A DNA stretch of 64,000 nt from Planctomycetaceae bacterium (GTDB taxonomy: Bacteria; Planctomycetota; Phycisphaerae; Phycisphaerales; SM1A02): the NCBI GenBank assembly GCA_027490145.1, contig JAIXYQ010000010.1, positions 124,001 through 188,000 of the forward strand, read 5' to 3'. The notes under the pieces were generated by a model. It searched no databases and was not told the origin of the DNA. It saw only the letters and a program-made list of their open reading frames with translations. This document shows positions 37,752 through 47,667 of this stretch, in pieces; positions within the stretch are counted from its first letter, which is position 1, and each line of letters begins with the position of its first letter. Position numbers and translations under genes: made by a program.

Positions 37752-40651
37752 CCGCCACCAGTCACCCTGTCATCAGCCCAAAGAAGCTCATCGAAGTGGC
37801 GCTGCCGCTTGATGCGATCAACGCCGCTGCTGCGCGAGAGAAGTCCATTCGGCACGGCCACCCGAGCACGCTGCATCTGTGGTGGGCAAGGCGCCCTTTG
37901 GCTGCAGCCCGCGCGGTGATCTTTGGCCAGCTCGTGCACGACCCCGAGGACCTCTGGCGTTGCCAGAACCCGGGCAAGGAGCCAGTGCCGCAGAATAAGG
38001 CCGCTTGGACTAAGGCCCGGACGCGGCTCTTCAAGATCATCGAGGACCTCGTCCTGTGGGAGAACACCACGAACGAAACCGTCCTCAACGCGGCACGCGA
38101 AGCGATTCGCGAGAGCTGGCGCCAGACCTGCGAGCTCAACAAGAGTCACCCGCAGGCCGCTGAACTCTTCAACCCCGACAAGATGCCGGGGCTGCACGAC
38201 CCGTTCGCTGGTGGTGGTGCGATTCCGCTCGAGGCACAGAGGCTCGGGCTCGAGGCCTACGCCAGTGACCTCAATCCGGTCGCCGTGCTCATCAATAAGG
38301 CGATGATCGAGATCCCGCCGAAGTTCGCGGGCCGCCCACCGGTGCATCCAGCTGCGCGCAAGTCCAAGCAGCTCATCGCACCCGAGTGGAAGGGAGCAGC
38401 AGGGCTCGCTGAGGACGTGCGCCGATACGGCCGGTGGATGCGCGACGAAGCCGAGAAGCGCATTGGCCACCTCTATCCCAAGGTGACGATCACAAAAGAG
38501 GTGGTTGCCGAACGGCCCGACCTAAAGCCGCTTCTCGGCGAGGAGCTCACGGTCATCGCATGGCTGTGGGCGCGAACGGTCAAGAGCCCGAACCCCGCAT
38601 TCGCGCATGTGGATGTACCGCTCGCAAGCAGCTTCATCCTGTCGAGCAAAGACGGCAAGGGAGCGTTCGTTCAGCCGGTGCTCGAGAAAGATGGGTATCG
38701 GTTTGCCGTGAAGGTCGGGAAGCCGCCGGAGGAAGCCAAGGGCGGAACAACAGCTGGCAAGAGACAAGCGTTCCGATGTCTTCTCTCCAATGTTCCGGTC
38801 GACTACGAATACATCCGGGAGCAGGGAAAGTCCGTGGGGCTAGGTCAGCGCCTCATGGCAATCGTCGCTGAGGGCCGCGCCGGACGCGTGTACATCAGCC
38901 CAATCACCGAGCATGGGAAGGTTGCTAGCAGCGCCGAACCTGCGTGGCGACCGGACAACCCACTCCCGGACAACCCGCGCGACTTTAAGACGCCGAACTA
39001 CGGCATGGCGACCTTCGGCGACCTCTTCACCCCGCGACAGCTGGTCGCGCTGACAACCTTTAGCGACCTCGTTAGCGAAGCCCGCGACCTCATCCGCCGC
39101 GACGCCATCGCCGCAGGCCTTTCCGACGACGACATTCCGCTCGAGTCAGGCGGCATCGGCGCGCGGGCGTATGCGGAAGGGCTTAGTACGTTTCTTGCGT
39201 TTGCTGTCGATTACGCGTCAAACTACTGGTCTGTTATTGCGACGCCTGCTGAAGGGTTCATTCGTGGAACTTTCGCCCGCCAAGCGTTGCCGATGACATG
39301 GGACTACGCCGAAGCCCCACCGTTTGGCGACACGAGCGGGAACTGGTCAGGTGGTATCGAATGGATCAATAAGGCGCTTCAGCTTCTTCCCGCAAACAGG
39401 GACGGCCATGCCTTCCAGGCAGATGCGCAAGCACAGCGAATCTCGTCCGCACGGTTCGTAAGCACTGATCCTCCGTACTACGACAACATCGGTTACGCCG
39501 ATCTTTCTGACTACTTCTATGTCTGGCTCAGAAGAGCCATGCGCCCCGTCTACCCAACATTGCTCTCCACCATCGCCGTGCCCAAAGCAGAGGAACTGGT
39601 CGCTACGCCGTATCGGCATGGCACCAAGGGCGCTGCCGAGAAGTTCTTCTTGGACGGCATGACTGCCGCCATGAATGGTCTCTCCCGTCAGGCGCATCCC
39701 GCTGCCCCTATCACTATCTACTACGCCTTCAAGCAGTCCGACTCGGAGGATGACGGGACCAACAGTACGGGATGGGAGACCTTTCTTGACGCGGTCATTC
39801 GGTCCGGGCTTGCCTTGACGGGTACGTGGCCGATGCGTACCGAGCGAGGCGCGCGTTCGATTGGCATAGGAACTAACGCGCTTGCGTCGAGCATCATTTT
39901 GGTATGTCGTCCTCGTGCTGTTGACGCTGGCACCATCTCTCGCCGCCAGTTCGTCCGCCTTCTGAACGAATCGCTGCCAGCTGCTCTCGATGCGATGACC
40001 CGCGCAGATGAAGGCGAGCACTCGCCGGTCGCACCCGTCGACTTGTCGCAGGCCATCATCGGCCCTGGCATGGCGATCTTTAGCCGCTACGAAGCTGTCC
40101 TCGAGGCCGACGGATCGCCGATGAGCGTCAAGACCGCATTGCAGCTCATCAATCGCTTCCTCGCCGAGGACGACTTTGACGCCGACACCCAGTTCTGCCT
40201 CTCGTGGTTCGAGCAGCACGGCTGGGACGCAGGCAAGTTCGGCGAGGCCGACACACTCGCCCGCGCCAAGGGCACCAGCGTCGAAGGCGTGAAGCAGGCC
40301 GGTGTCGCCGAAGCAGGTGGTGGCAGCGTGCGGCTGCGCCGTTGGAAGGAGTACGCGGCCGATTGGGATCCCTCCTCGGATGTTCGGCTGCCGGTGTGGG
40401 AAGCCCTCCACCAGCTGATCCGCGCCTACAACACGAAGGGCGACGCGGGTGCCGCAAAGGTGCTTGCGCAAACCGAATTGAAGGCGGAAGCCATGCGCCA
40501 GCTGGCCTATCGCCTCTACACCGTTTGCGAGCGCAAGGGTCGAGCCGACGACGCTCGCGCCTACAACGAGGTCGTGACGGGTTGGACTGGAATTGAAACC
40601 GCTGCCTCGAAGGATTCTGCCACTGTGCAGGGACAGCTCTTTGAGAACTGA
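37748..40651 (+). CDS. DUF1156-type DNA methyltransferase (defence methylase)
   Basis: 967 residues. The N-terminal DUF1156 signature is present ([40 protein letters not shown]). SAM-binding motif [18 protein letters not shown] starts at 151 and catalytic motif [10 protein letters not shown] at 574-581, typical of amino-methyltransferases (N6-adenine or N4-cytosine). A long helical C-terminal region follows. Codon use between about 38.7 and 40.0 kb is less GC-biased than the host part. Inference: marks host DNA so that the helicase/ATPase partners spare it. Second gene of the operon, with a 24-base gap to the ATPase gene. Confidence 0.92.
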   Translation: MTATSHPVISPKKLIEVALPLDAINAAAAREKSIRHGHPSTLHLWWARRPLAAARAVIFGQLVHDPEDLWRCQNPGKEPVPQNKAAWTKARTRLFKIIEDLVLWENTTNETVLNAAREAIRESWRQTCELNKSHPQAAELFNPDKMPGLHDPFAGGGAIPLEAQRLGLEAYASDLNPVAVLINKAMIEIPPKFAGRPPVHPAARKSKQLIAPEWKGAAGLAEDVRRYGRWMRDEAEKRIGHLYPKVTITKEVVAERPDLKPLLGEELTVIAWLWARTVKSPNPAFAHVDVPLASSFILSSKDGKGAFVQPVLEKDGYRFAVKVGKPPEEAKGGTTAGKRQAFRCLLSNVPVDYEYIREQGKSVGLGQRLMAIVAEGRAGRVYISPITEHGKVASSAEPAWRPDNPLPDNPRDFKTPNYGMATFGDLFTPRQLVALTTFSDLVSEARDLIRRDAIAAGLSDDDIPLESGGIGARAYAEGLSTFLAFAVDYASNYWSVIATPAEGFIRGTFARQALPMTWDYAEAPPFGDTSGNWSGGIEWINKALQLLPANRDGHAFQADAQAQRISSARFVSTDPPYYDNIGYADLSDYFYVWLRRAMRPVYPTLLSTIAVPKAEELVATPYRHGTKGAAEKFFLDGMTAAMNGLSRQAHPAAPITIYYAFKQSDSEDDGTNSTGWETFLDAVIRSGLALTGTWPMRTERGARSIGIGTNALASSIILVCRPRAVDAGTISRRQFVRLLNESLPAALDAMTRADEGEHSPVAPVDLSQAIIGPGMAIFSRYEAVLEADGSPMSVKTALQLINRFLAEDDFDADTQFCLSWFEQHGWDAGKFGEADTLARAKGTSVEGVKQAGVAEAGGGSVRLRRWKEYAADWDPSSDVRLPVWEALHQLIRAYNTKGDAGAAKVLAQTELKAEAMRQLAYRLYTVCERKGRADDARAYNEVVTGWTGIETAASKDSATVQGQLFEN

Positions 40652-40675
40652 GAGACCTGAAGTGAGAGACTCGAC

Positions 40676-43510
40676 ATGAAGCCTGAAACCAAGCCCTGGC
40701 GTGAGATCGCGATTCCCCACCCCGATGTCCTGAAGGGCACCTTCCAGCAGGCGGAGTTCGCCGCCGACATCACGGCGGTGCGCACGGGCAAGGCACCTGC
40801 CATCTACCAGGATGCCTCGGCGTTCTTTGAGCGCACCTACATCACCGAAGGCATGCGACTGCTTCTGACCCAAGTGGCGCAGCGACTCTCTGGCAAGAGC
40901 GGAGAGCCAGTCATCCAGTTGCAGACCGCGTTCGGTGGAGGCAAGACGCACACCATGCTTGCGGTCTGGCACCTCGCGACTCGCAAGTGCCCGCTGTCGG
41001 ACATGCCCGGAGTGGCGCCACTTGTCGAGAAGGCGGGCCTGATGGATGTGCCCGAAGCACGCGTGGCCGTCATCGACGGTACGGCGCAGAGTCCGGGACA
41101 GCCGTGGAAGCAGGGGCGCACCGAGATTCGCACGCTCTGGGGCGAACTCGCGTGGCAGCTCGGCAAGGCCGACGGCTACGCGATGGTTGCGGAAGCTGAC
41201 GCCAACGGCACCTCTCCTGGTAAGGAAGTCCTTCAGCGGCTGCTCGAGAAGTACGCGCCATGCGTCGTGCTGATGGACGAGCTCGTGGCCTACATCGGCC
41301 AGTTCGAGGAGGGCAAGCAGATCAGCGGCGGCTCCTTCGAGAGCAACATGGCGTTCATCCAGGCGCTCACCGAAGCAGTAAAGCTGGTGCCGAACGCGAT
41401 CCTGTTGGCCAGCCTGCCCGAGTCAGAAATTCAGGCGGGTGGCTCACGCGGCGTGATGGCTTTGCGAGCGCTTGAGGACCGCTTTGGTCGGGTGCAGGCA
41501 CTCTGGCGCCCAGTCGCAACCGAAGAAGCCTTTGAGATCGTGCGTCGTCGCCTGTTCGAGCCCATCAAGGACGAGAAGAGCCGCGACGCAGTGTGCCGCG
41601 CATTCGCCGACATGTATGTGTCGGAGGGGGCCAGCATGCCGGGCGAGACACAGGAGGGGCGGTACTACGACCGGCTGCGGCAGGCGTACCCGATCCACCC
41701 CGAGTTCTTCGACCGGCTGTACGAAGACTGGACCACGATCGATGGCTTCCAGCGCACGCGTGGCGTGCTCAAGCTGATGGCCAAGGTCATCAGCCGCTTG
41801 TGGAAGGCCAACAACACCGACCTGATGATCCTGCCCGGGAGCCTGCCGCTGTCGGACAACGATGTCCGGAACGAGATGACCTACCTGCTGACCGCAGGGT
41901 GGGAGCCCGTGATCGAGCGCGATGTCGATGGCGATCGCGCCGAGACGACGGAGCTCGAGGGTCGCGAGCCTCGCTTCGGTCAGGTGAACGCGGCGCGCCG
42001 CGTGGCACGCACGCTCTTCCTCGGCTCTGCGCCGTCGAGCGTGGCGACGAAGTCTGGCGCTCGTGGGCTCGACCGGGCACGCGTGCTGCTTGGATGTGTC
42101 CAGCCGGGTCAGGCGAGCGCGGTCTTCAGCGATGCGCTAGGGCGGATTGCCGATCGCCTGCACTACCTGAACAGCACCGGTGACAAGTCCGCGGACAACA
42201 CGCGGTACTGGTTCGACACGCGCGCGAACCTTCGACGCGAGATGGAGGACCGCAAGCGCCGCTTCGACGACCGCGGCGACGTTCGGAAGAAGATCGAGGA
42301 GGTCGCCAAGAAGCTCTTCGTCGGTGCCACGATCTTCGATGGCGTGCATGTCTTCACGGCAGCTGCGGATGTGCCCGATGACAGCTCGCTCCGGCTCGTG
42401 ATCCTGTCGCCGGACCACGGCTACATGAAGGAGATGCGGCAGCCTGCCGAGGACGCCGCGCGCGAGTACATGCGCTCTCATGGCAGCCAGCCGCGCCACC
42501 GCGCGAACCGCCTGCTCTTCGTCGCGCCTGATTCCGGCGTGATCAACCGGCTGGCCGACGCGGTGCGGACCGCGCTTGCGTGGGACAGCATCGTGGACGA
42601 TGTAGATGCCGGAAAGCTGAACATCGATCAGGTGCAGAAGAAGCAGGCGCAGAAGGAGCTCGAGGGCGCCGAGGCTGCGCTGCCACGTGTTGCTCGCGAG
42701 TGCTTCAAGTGGCTGCTCTGCCCAGTCCAGGATGACCCGACCGCGTCGAAGCCCACTATCGAGGTCTTCCCGATCTCAACCTCCGGCGGATCTGCAGGCG
42801 CCGAGCTTGAGAAGGTCTGCTCGGACAACGAGCTGGTGATCGAGGCATGGTCGCCGATCCACCTTCGTGCGAAGCTCAAGGATCTGTATTGGAAGGGCGG
42901 ACGCGAGGCGGTCGAGGCCAAGCAATTCTGGGAGGACTCGCTTCGCTACCTCTACCTGCCGCGACTCCGAAACCGTTCGGTGCTTGAGGATGTCGTGCGC
43001 AAGGGTGCGTCCTGCCGGGACTTCTTCGGCACCGCCTACGGCAAGACGGGCGACAAGTACGAGGGCTTCCAGTTCGGCAGTGGCGCGAGCTTCGACGACA
43101 CGCTGCTGCTGATCGAGCCGACCGCTGCGGCCGCGTACGAGGCAGCGAACAAGGCGCCCGCTCCGGTCGCAGGTGGCGGCACCAGTGGAACGGCCAGTAC
43201 GCCAGGTGGCGTGTCCGGAGGTACGACCGTCGTCATTGCGCCCGTCGTGCCAGGACCTGGCGGCATGACACCTGCAAAGCGCTACCGTGTGTTCCGCGGC
43301 GCCGTCGGCGTGAACTCGACGCTTGCGAAGTCGCAGCTCAACAAGATCGCCGAAGAGGTCATCGCGCTGCTGACATCGGACCCGAACGCAACCGTGAATG
43401 TCACGCTCGAGATCGACGCCGAGTTCGACCGCGGCGTGGACGACGGCCTAAAGCGAAGCGTGAGCGAGAACGCTGGCAGCCTCGGGTTTAAGACGAAGGA
43501 TTGGGAGTAG
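40676..43510 (+). CDS. DUF499-family P-loop ATPase (defence ATPase)
   Basis: 944 residues. Walker A FGGGKTHT at 86-93 ([20 protein letters not shown]) and Walker [11 protein letters not shown] with Asp201/Glu202, the DUF499 pattern. The middle has helical ATPase lid elements ([17 protein letters not shown]). The end is a Pro/Gly-rich linker followed by a small domain ([29 protein letters not shown]). Known: DUF499 ATPases are found beside DUF1156 methylases in anti-phage loci. Inference: an AAA-like motor or sensor of the complex. Its stop lies 23 bases before the GTG of the next gene. Confidence 0.9.
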   Translation: MKPETKPWREIAIPHPDVLKGTFQQAEFAADITAVRTGKAPAIYQDASAFFERTYITEGMRLLLTQVAQRLSGKSGEPVIQLQTAFGGGKTHTMLAVWHLATRKCPLSDMPGVAPLVEKAGLMDVPEARVAVIDGTAQSPGQPWKQGRTEIRTLWGELAWQLGKADGYAMVAEADANGTSPGKEVLQRLLEKYAPCVVLMDELVAYIGQFEEGKQISGGSFESNMAFIQALTEAVKLVPNAILLASLPESEIQAGGSRGVMALRALEDRFGRVQALWRPVATEEAFEIVRRRLFEPIKDEKSRDAVCRAFADMYVSEGASMPGETQEGRYYDRLRQAYPIHPEFFDRLYEDWTTIDGFQRTRGVLKLMAKVISRLWKANNTDLMILPGSLPLSDNDVRNEMTYLLTAGWEPVIERDVDGDRAETTELEGREPRFGQVNAARRVARTLFLGSAPSSVATKSGARGLDRARVLLGCVQPGQASAVFSDALGRIADRLHYLNSTGDKSADNTRYWFDTRANLRREMEDRKRRFDDRGDVRKKIEEVAKKLFVGATIFDGVHVFTAAADVPDDSSLRLVILSPDHGYMKEMRQPAEDAAREYMRSHGSQPRHRANRLLFVAPDSGVINRLADAVRTALAWDSIVDDVDAGKLNIDQVQKKQAQKELEGAEAALPRVARECFKWLLCPVQDDPTASKPTIEVFPISTSGGSAGAELEKVCSDNELVIEAWSPIHLRAKLKDLYWKGGREAVEAKQFWEDSLRYLYLPRLRNRSVLEDVVRKGASCRDFFGTAYGKTGDKYEGFQFGSGASFDDTLLLIEPTAAAAYEAANKAPAPVAGGGTSGTASTPGGVSGGTTVVIAPVVPGPGGMTPAKRYRVFRGAVGVNSTLAKSQLNKIAEEVIALLTSDPNATVNVTLEIDAEFDRGVDDGLKRSVSENAGSLGFKTKDWE

Positions 43511-43533
43511 GTTTCAGTCCGAAGGGAGGTCAC

Positions 43534-44526
43534 GTGCGGGGCGAGTGCGCTGTCTGTAGTTATGAAGTGGTCCGGAAGCGAATAGAGGGACATCAAAGGT
43601 CTGTACTTCTAGTTGGAAACGGCCTCAGTCTCTCCCTCGCCGGAAAGTCGTTTGATTGGCGAAACCTACGCGCCAGCGTTTCCGCAGGCGGGCTGTCGGA
43701 GATCGCAAAGCGCGCATTCGAAGTCAGTCAGGCCGACGACTTTGAAAGTGCCGCGCGAGTGTTGCATGAGGCGGGCGCGCTGTTGAAAAGTCACGACTTG
43801 GAGCTTTCGCGGCTGCTTGAGGAGGAAAGCGTGAGGCTGTGTGAGCTAACCGCCACAGCGGTTGTAGACGCGCATCCCCAAGGCGATGGGCGACCAACCG
43901 ATGAACAGATCGCGTCGTGTGCTCGTTTCCTCAGCGATTTCCGCAGGGTTGTGACGCTGAACTACGACCTATTGCTGTACTGGGTAGTCAATTCAGAGAA
44001 TGACGCATGTCCGTTGGATGGGTTCAGCAACTGTCGACCGAATGACCAGTTCGCCGTCTGTTGGCAAGGTCCTGATGCAGACCCGTGCGTTGAGTATCTG
44101 CATGGCGCGCTTCATCTGTTTGTCGACGGTCTTGAAACGAAGAAGTTGCGCGCAGGCGGCGCAAGCCTGATCGGGCAGATCGAGGGTCGAATTCGGAATA
44201 GGAAGTTCCCGTTGGTGGTTGCTGGACCGACCGCGAAGGCAAAGGCTGCAATAATCGGCCGATCACCATACCTGCGTTCTGTGCTGCGGCGGATTGAGGA
44301 GCGCTCGGACGCGATAGTAACTTTTGGATGGAGCGCTGCCCCACAGGACGAGCATATTGCCGACGCAATCGTGGCTTCAGATTGTGAGCTAGTTTGCGTG
44401 GGTAGCTACGGGCTGCACGGAGGCATGCCAGAGCAAGGCTTGGCGAATCTCGCAAGGCGACTTAGTAAAGTAGGCAAGGAAGTCGTTCTGTTCGACACAA
44501 CAGCGATGAACGTGTGGGGGAAGTAG
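43534..44526 (+). CDS. DUF4917 / SIR2-like protein, candidate defence effector
   Basis: Start at GTG 43534 with GGGAGG just upstream; a TTG at 43501 inside the ATPase gene is also in frame. About 330 residues. SVLLVGNGLSLSLAGKSFDW (GNG 28-30), RRVVTLNYDLLLYW (NYD 143-145), EYLHGALHLF (His190) and AIVTFGWSAAPQDEHIADAI follow the layout of DUF4917, a family related to SIR2-like NAD-binding folds. Known: SIR2-like domains in several anti-phage systems deplete NAD+. Inference: fourth gene of the operon, possibly the killing arm. Codon use is the least GC-biased of the operon, suggesting separate acquisition. Catalytic residues are not proven. Confidence 0.7.
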   Translation: MRGECAVCSYEVVRKRIEGHQRSVLLVGNGLSLSLAGKSFDWRNLRASVSAGGLSEIAKRAFEVSQADDFESAARVLHEAGALLKSHDLELSRLLEEESVRLCELTATAVVDAHPQGDGRPTDEQIASCARFLSDFRRVVTLNYDLLLYWVVNSENDACPLDGFSNCRPNDQFAVCWQGPDADPCVEYLHGALHLFVDGLETKKLRAGGASLIGQIEGRIRNRKFPLVVAGPTAKAKAAIIGRSPYLRSVLRRIEERSDAIVTFGWSAAPQDEHIADAIVASDCELVCVGSYGLHGGMPEQGLANLARRLSKVGKEVVLFDTTAMNVWGK

Positions 44527-44541
44527 ACGAGTTGATCCACA

Positions 44542-45210
44542 CTATCTCGGTGATGGATCCGCGCCGCTCCATGCTTCCGCCACCCACCCCGTCTTGAAGT
44601 CGCACGGCTTTGGCGTGCCGTGAAAGTTCACGATGCACGCGCGCGGCGGGGGACCGTTCGCGCACCGGTCGCGCTTGTACGACACGATCGCGTCGTAGCC
44701 GAGTAGTTGCCGAAACGTCCGCGGCGCCCTGCCCTCGCCCACGAGAAGGTCGCTGATGAACGCCTGATCGCCGATGCGCGGATGACGGCGGAAGCGCTCC
44801 ATGTGGCGTGCGGCGTCTGCTTTGAACACCTCGAACACCCAACCCATGTCTCCGCTCCACGCCATGGCCGACGAGTTGAAGTAGTCCGTCTTACCGCGCT
44901 CGTGCACCATCGTGAACCGATCGCATGCACGGAAGAGCGGCGCGACGTCGCCGGTGACAACGACGTCGAGATCAAGGTAGAGCGTCGGCCCGGTGAGTAG
45001 GCCAGGACGGAACATCTCGATCTTCGACCACCATCCCGGCCAGACCTCACGGAGCGGCAGCACCTCGATGTCCGGTACGTCGACGTCAGCGAGGCACACG
45101 AAGCGGTGGGGACCGCTCGCGTGGCGCTCGAGGCCGCGCTTGAGCCGCAGCACCCACTCTGACGTGTAGCGCCCGCCGGAGCGGAGCACGCACGCGATCG
45201 TCGGCTTCAC
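44542..45210 (-). CDS. Prophage glycosyltransferase-like protein
   Basis: Start at GTG 45210, overlapping the stop of the preceding gene (GTGA). About 222 residues. TIACVLRSGGRYTSEWVLRL at the start, then PTLYLDLDVVVTGDV with a DxD motif and DYFNSSAMAWSGD, the pattern of GT-A fold sugar transferases acting as the nucleotide-sugar and metal site. The end has GDQAFISDLL and IVNFHGTPKPCDF. Last gene of the minus-strand prophage operon. Inference: modifies a glycan, either on the virion or the host surface. It meets the defence operon tail to tail with 15 bases between. Confidence 0.72.
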   Translation of the reverse strand: MKPTIACVLRSGGRYTSEWVLRLKRGLERHASGPHRFVCLADVDVPDIEVLPLREVWPGWWSKIEMFRPGLLTGPTLYLDLDVVVTGDVAPLFRACDRFTMVHERGKTDYFNSSAMAWSGDMGWVFEVFKADAARHMERFRRHPRIGDQAFISDLLVGEGRAPRTFRQLLGYDAIVSYKRDRCANGPPPRACIVNFHGTPKPCDFKTGWVAEAWSGADPSPR

Positions 45211-45716
45211 TTGATCCACCTCAGCCACACCTGGTCGTGGCCCGCTTCCTCGAACGGTCCGCTCGCCGCAACGGCGCGGCGCACGGTAGGCCAGCGGATG
45301 TCGTGGCCCGCGATCAACCCGCCCGGCCGCACCTTGGGCGTCCACGCCGCGATGTCGCGCGCGACCGCCTCCTCGGTGTGATCGGCGTCGACGAACACGA
45401 AGTCCACGCTGGCGTCCGGCACGACGAGCGCGGCCTCGTCGGTGGTCATCTCGAGCATGCGGCAGCGGCTCGGGAAGAGCGACGCAAGCGACAGCGCCTC
45501 GGCGCGGAAGCGCGCCATGGGCCAGCGCTCGTAGGTCTCGGCGCCGGGCTCGTCACGCGCAGGCAGCGCGCACCACGAGTCGACGCCGGTCATGTGGCTG
45601 TCGGGCACGTGCAGCAGGAGGTGCTTCGTGAAGCGCCCCTCGCGCACGCCGAGCTCGACGCCGCGGCGCAGGCCGTGCTTGCGGCAGAGGTCCGCCATCA
45701 CGTGCCAACGACGCAC
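45207..45716 (-). CDS. Class I SAM methyltransferase (Methyltransf_24-like)
   Basis: Start at GTG 45716 with AAGGG upstream, two bases after the previous stop; about 169 residues. ADLCRKHGLRRGVELGVREG is the glycine-rich motif I. VDFVFVDADHTEEAVARDI and RPGGLIAGHDIRWPTV are typical of TylF/cephalosporin-hydroxylase-like methyltransferases that often modify sugars. Coupled to the glycosyltransferase-like gene by a 4-base overlap. Confidence 0.72.
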   Translation of the reverse strand: MRRWHVMADLCRKHGLRRGVELGVREGRFTKHLLLHVPDSHMTGVDSWCALPARDEPGAETYERWPMARFRAEALSLASLFPSRCRMLEMTTDEAALVVPDASVDFVFVDADHTEEAVARDIAAWTPKVRPGGLIAGHDIRWPTVRRAVAASGPFEEAGHDQVWLRWIK

Positions 45717-45718
45717 GA

Positions 45719-46783
45719 TCAGCCCTTCCCCGTGGTCGGTGTGAACGTCGCCGAGATCTGTGGCCCGCCGCCTGAGAGCGCGGAGCCTGCGGTCGACACG
45801 GTTCCATCGCTGAGGCTTCCGCTGTTGCCGGAGAAGCTCGACCCGCTGCCCTTGCCGCCGCTTCCGGAGCTCGACCCGCTCGACGAGCCCGCGCCCGACC
45901 CCGACGACATCGAGCCGCTGGAGCTCGAGAGCACGGTGAGCGAGATGTCGTTGTGGGTCCACGCGCCGTCACAGAGGAACATGTTGGTGCCTGGCACGTG
46001 GATCGCGACGGTGCGGACGATGCCCGCGATCGCCTCGATCGATTCGATGCGCTCTTGGCCGAGACTGCCTGCAGCCGCCGGGACGACGAGCCGGTCGCCG
46101 ATCTCGAGGAGATGCGCGGACGCGAAGCCCCACTGGTCGCCGCGGCGGACGAGGAACGGGTGCTCGAACGTCGCGCGGATGCGGCCGTTGATGACGTAGT
46201 GGCCGTCGTGCTCACCCTTCCGAACGTGGTCGATCCGCACACGGCGGGGCGAGCAGTCGTCGAGGCCGTGCGAGGAGAGCCAGGCGTACTGGGCGCGGTA
46301 GTCGACGTCGGTCTCGAGGCCGGGGACCGCAAGCGACGCGACCTCCATGCCGGGGCGCAGCTCCTCGATCGCGATGGTGGTGCCATCGGCCAAGGTGACG
46401 CGGGACCCGTAGAGCAGACAGTTGCCGGAGCCGCCACCAGAGCCTCCACCTGATCCGCCACCACCTCCTCCGCCACCGCCGCCACCACCGCCGGAGCCGC
46501 CTCCCGAGCCGCCTGACGAACCGCCTGACGAACCACCCGAGGAGCCGCCCGTCGAGCCCTCGGTGCCGCCCGTGCCGCCGGTGTCGCCGGACGAGTTGCC
46601 CGTGCCGCTCGACGATCCACCACTGGAGCCGCTGCTGCTCGGTTCGCCGGAGCTCGACTCGCCGGAGGAGCCTCCCGAGCTACCGCCCGAGTCCGTGCCC
46701 TCCGGCTGCTGCGTCGTTGCCCACACCGGGATGTACAGGAAGTAGCGCATCGGGTTCGACGCGCCGCTTGAGGACATGGTCAT
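45719..46783 (-). CDS. Ser/Gly-rich prophage protein with embedded Hint (intein-like) domain
   Basis: Start at ATG 46783 overlapping the previous stop (ATGA), with AAGGAG upstream; about 354 residues. Residues about 30-121 are nearly all Ser, Gly, Thr and Glu, including 13 consecutive Gly. Cys122 then opens a Hint domain: CLLYGSRVTLADGTTIAIEE, block B ATFEHPFLV, LEIGDRLVV, and the C-terminal pair HN (277-278) in CDGAWTHN. The next residue is Asp, not Cys/Ser/Thr. The remainder is again Ser/Gly-rich. Known: bacterial intein-like domains cleave, and sometimes splice, their flanks. Inference: an autoprocessed phage surface or tail protein. Confidence 0.8.
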   Translation of the reverse strand: MTMSSSGASNPMRYFLYIPVWATTQQPEGTDSGGSSGGSSGESSSGEPSSSGSSGGSSSGTGNSSGDTGGTGGTEGSTGGSSGGSSGGSSGGSGGGSGGGGGGGGGGGGGSGGGSGGGSGNCLLYGSRVTLADGTTIAIEELRPGMEVASLAVPGLETDVDYRAQYAWLSSHGLDDCSPRRVRIDHVRKGEHDGHYVINGRIRATFEHPFLVRRGDQWGFASAHLLEIGDRLVVPAAAGSLGQERIESIEAIAGIVRTVAIHVPGTNMFLCDGAWTHNDISLTVLSSSSGSMSSGSGAGSSSGSSSGSGGKGSGSSFSGNSGSLSDGTVSTAGSALSGGGPQISATFTPTTGKG

Positions 46784-47667
46784 CGCTTCTTCTCCTTGGC
46801 AGGTTCGTACCAGCCGTCTGTGGGGACGGGCTTTGAGCACTCGGCGCTAGCGCGCTCGACGGCCTCGTCGAACGCGATCTTCGGGAATGCGGTCAGCCCG
46901 CTCTCCGCGCAGCAGTTGTGAACGTTGAATCCCGCCTTCGCGAACTCGGGGAGCAGCGCGTGGAAGCGCCGGTCGAGGCTCTCGTAGAGCACGTTGTTGT
47001 GGCGGATCGCCTGGTCGGAGCGGTGCTCGTCGAAGGCGTACTTGCAGTCGCTCGCCATCCTGAAGTCGGCGCCGACTAGGTAGACCTGGCGGAAGCCGAG
47101 GTAGTGGAGGAGCCCGAGCGCGGCGAGCATCACGCTGCGCTTCCCCTTGATGCCGAGCGAGTCGGTCGCACTCGTCGCGCAGCCCCACGAGATCGTGTCG
47201 GCCCGCAGGAAGGAGCGGTGGTCGAAGGTGTCCGAGCGCCGGTACATCAGGACGCCCGGCATGTCGGCCACGCGGAACTGGCTCTGCCGGAATCGGCCCT
47301 CGCCGAGTGCCACGCGCAGTCGCGAGTTCCAGTGCTCGACTGGCACGATCTTCGTGATGCCCGGGTCCTTCCAGCCGACGTCGACGAAGCGGTCGGGCGT
47401 GTCGACGCACGTCCAGAGCGTCGGCCGGTGCACAGTCCACGAATTGTTGACGCCCATCGAGAGAATGCCGCGCCGCGAGAGCTTCGAGAGGTCGTGCGTC
47501 AGCAGGCTCGGCCCGGAGAGGACGAGGAAGGCGTGCCTGCCCCGGTAGAAGTTCGCGAGGGATACGTGGTCGAAGTCGGCGGTCCACAGTCGCACGCCGC
47601 TCGGCGCTGGCCTGCGCTGGCGGATGCCGGACTGGAGCGCCGCGATGTCACCTGCATGCTCACGCAT
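46780..47667 (-). CDS. DUF115/MptE-like putative glycosyltransferase
   Basis: Start at ATG 47667, overlapping the previous stop by 8 bases; about 295 residues. NFYRGRHAFLVLSGPSL and GILSMGVNNSWTVHRPTLWT recall the GxGPSL strand of MptE-like/DUF115 proteins, which are often associated with sugar transfer. GLLHYLGFRQVYLVGADFRM is the second core strand, and C-terminal Cys residues (VHNCCAESGL) are present. The assignment is by pattern only. Member of the distal cassette in the late operon. Confidence 0.6.
   Translation of the reverse strand: MREHAGDIAALQSGIRQRRPAPSGVRLWTADFDHVSLANFYRGRHAFLVLSGPSLLTHDLSKLSRRGILSMGVNNSWTVHRPTLWTCVDTPDRFVDVGWKDPGITKIVPVEHWNSRLRVALGEGRFRQSQFRVADMPGVLMYRRSDTFDHRSFLRADTISWGCATSATDSLGIKGKRSVMLAALGLLHYLGFRQVYLVGADFRMASDCKYAFDEHRSDQAIRHNNVLYESLDRRFHALLPEFAKAGFNVHNCCAESGLTAFPKIAFDEAVERASAECSKPVPTDGWYEPAKEKKR

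Noticed and set aside
34239..44526. Assignment of the defence operon to DISARM or BREX
   Set aside because: No DUF1998 (DrmB), PLD (DrmC), BrxC/PglY, PglZ or BrxL-like gene is present. The methylase is of the DUF1156 class and is paired with DUF499, so a helicase-methylase-ATPase class fits better.
44876..44887. A third partial copy of the direct repeat (TTGAAGTAGTCC)
   Set aside because: It lies inside the glycosyltransferase-like gene, encodes part of its DYFNSS segment and matches only 12 bases without an associated hairpin; probably chance.
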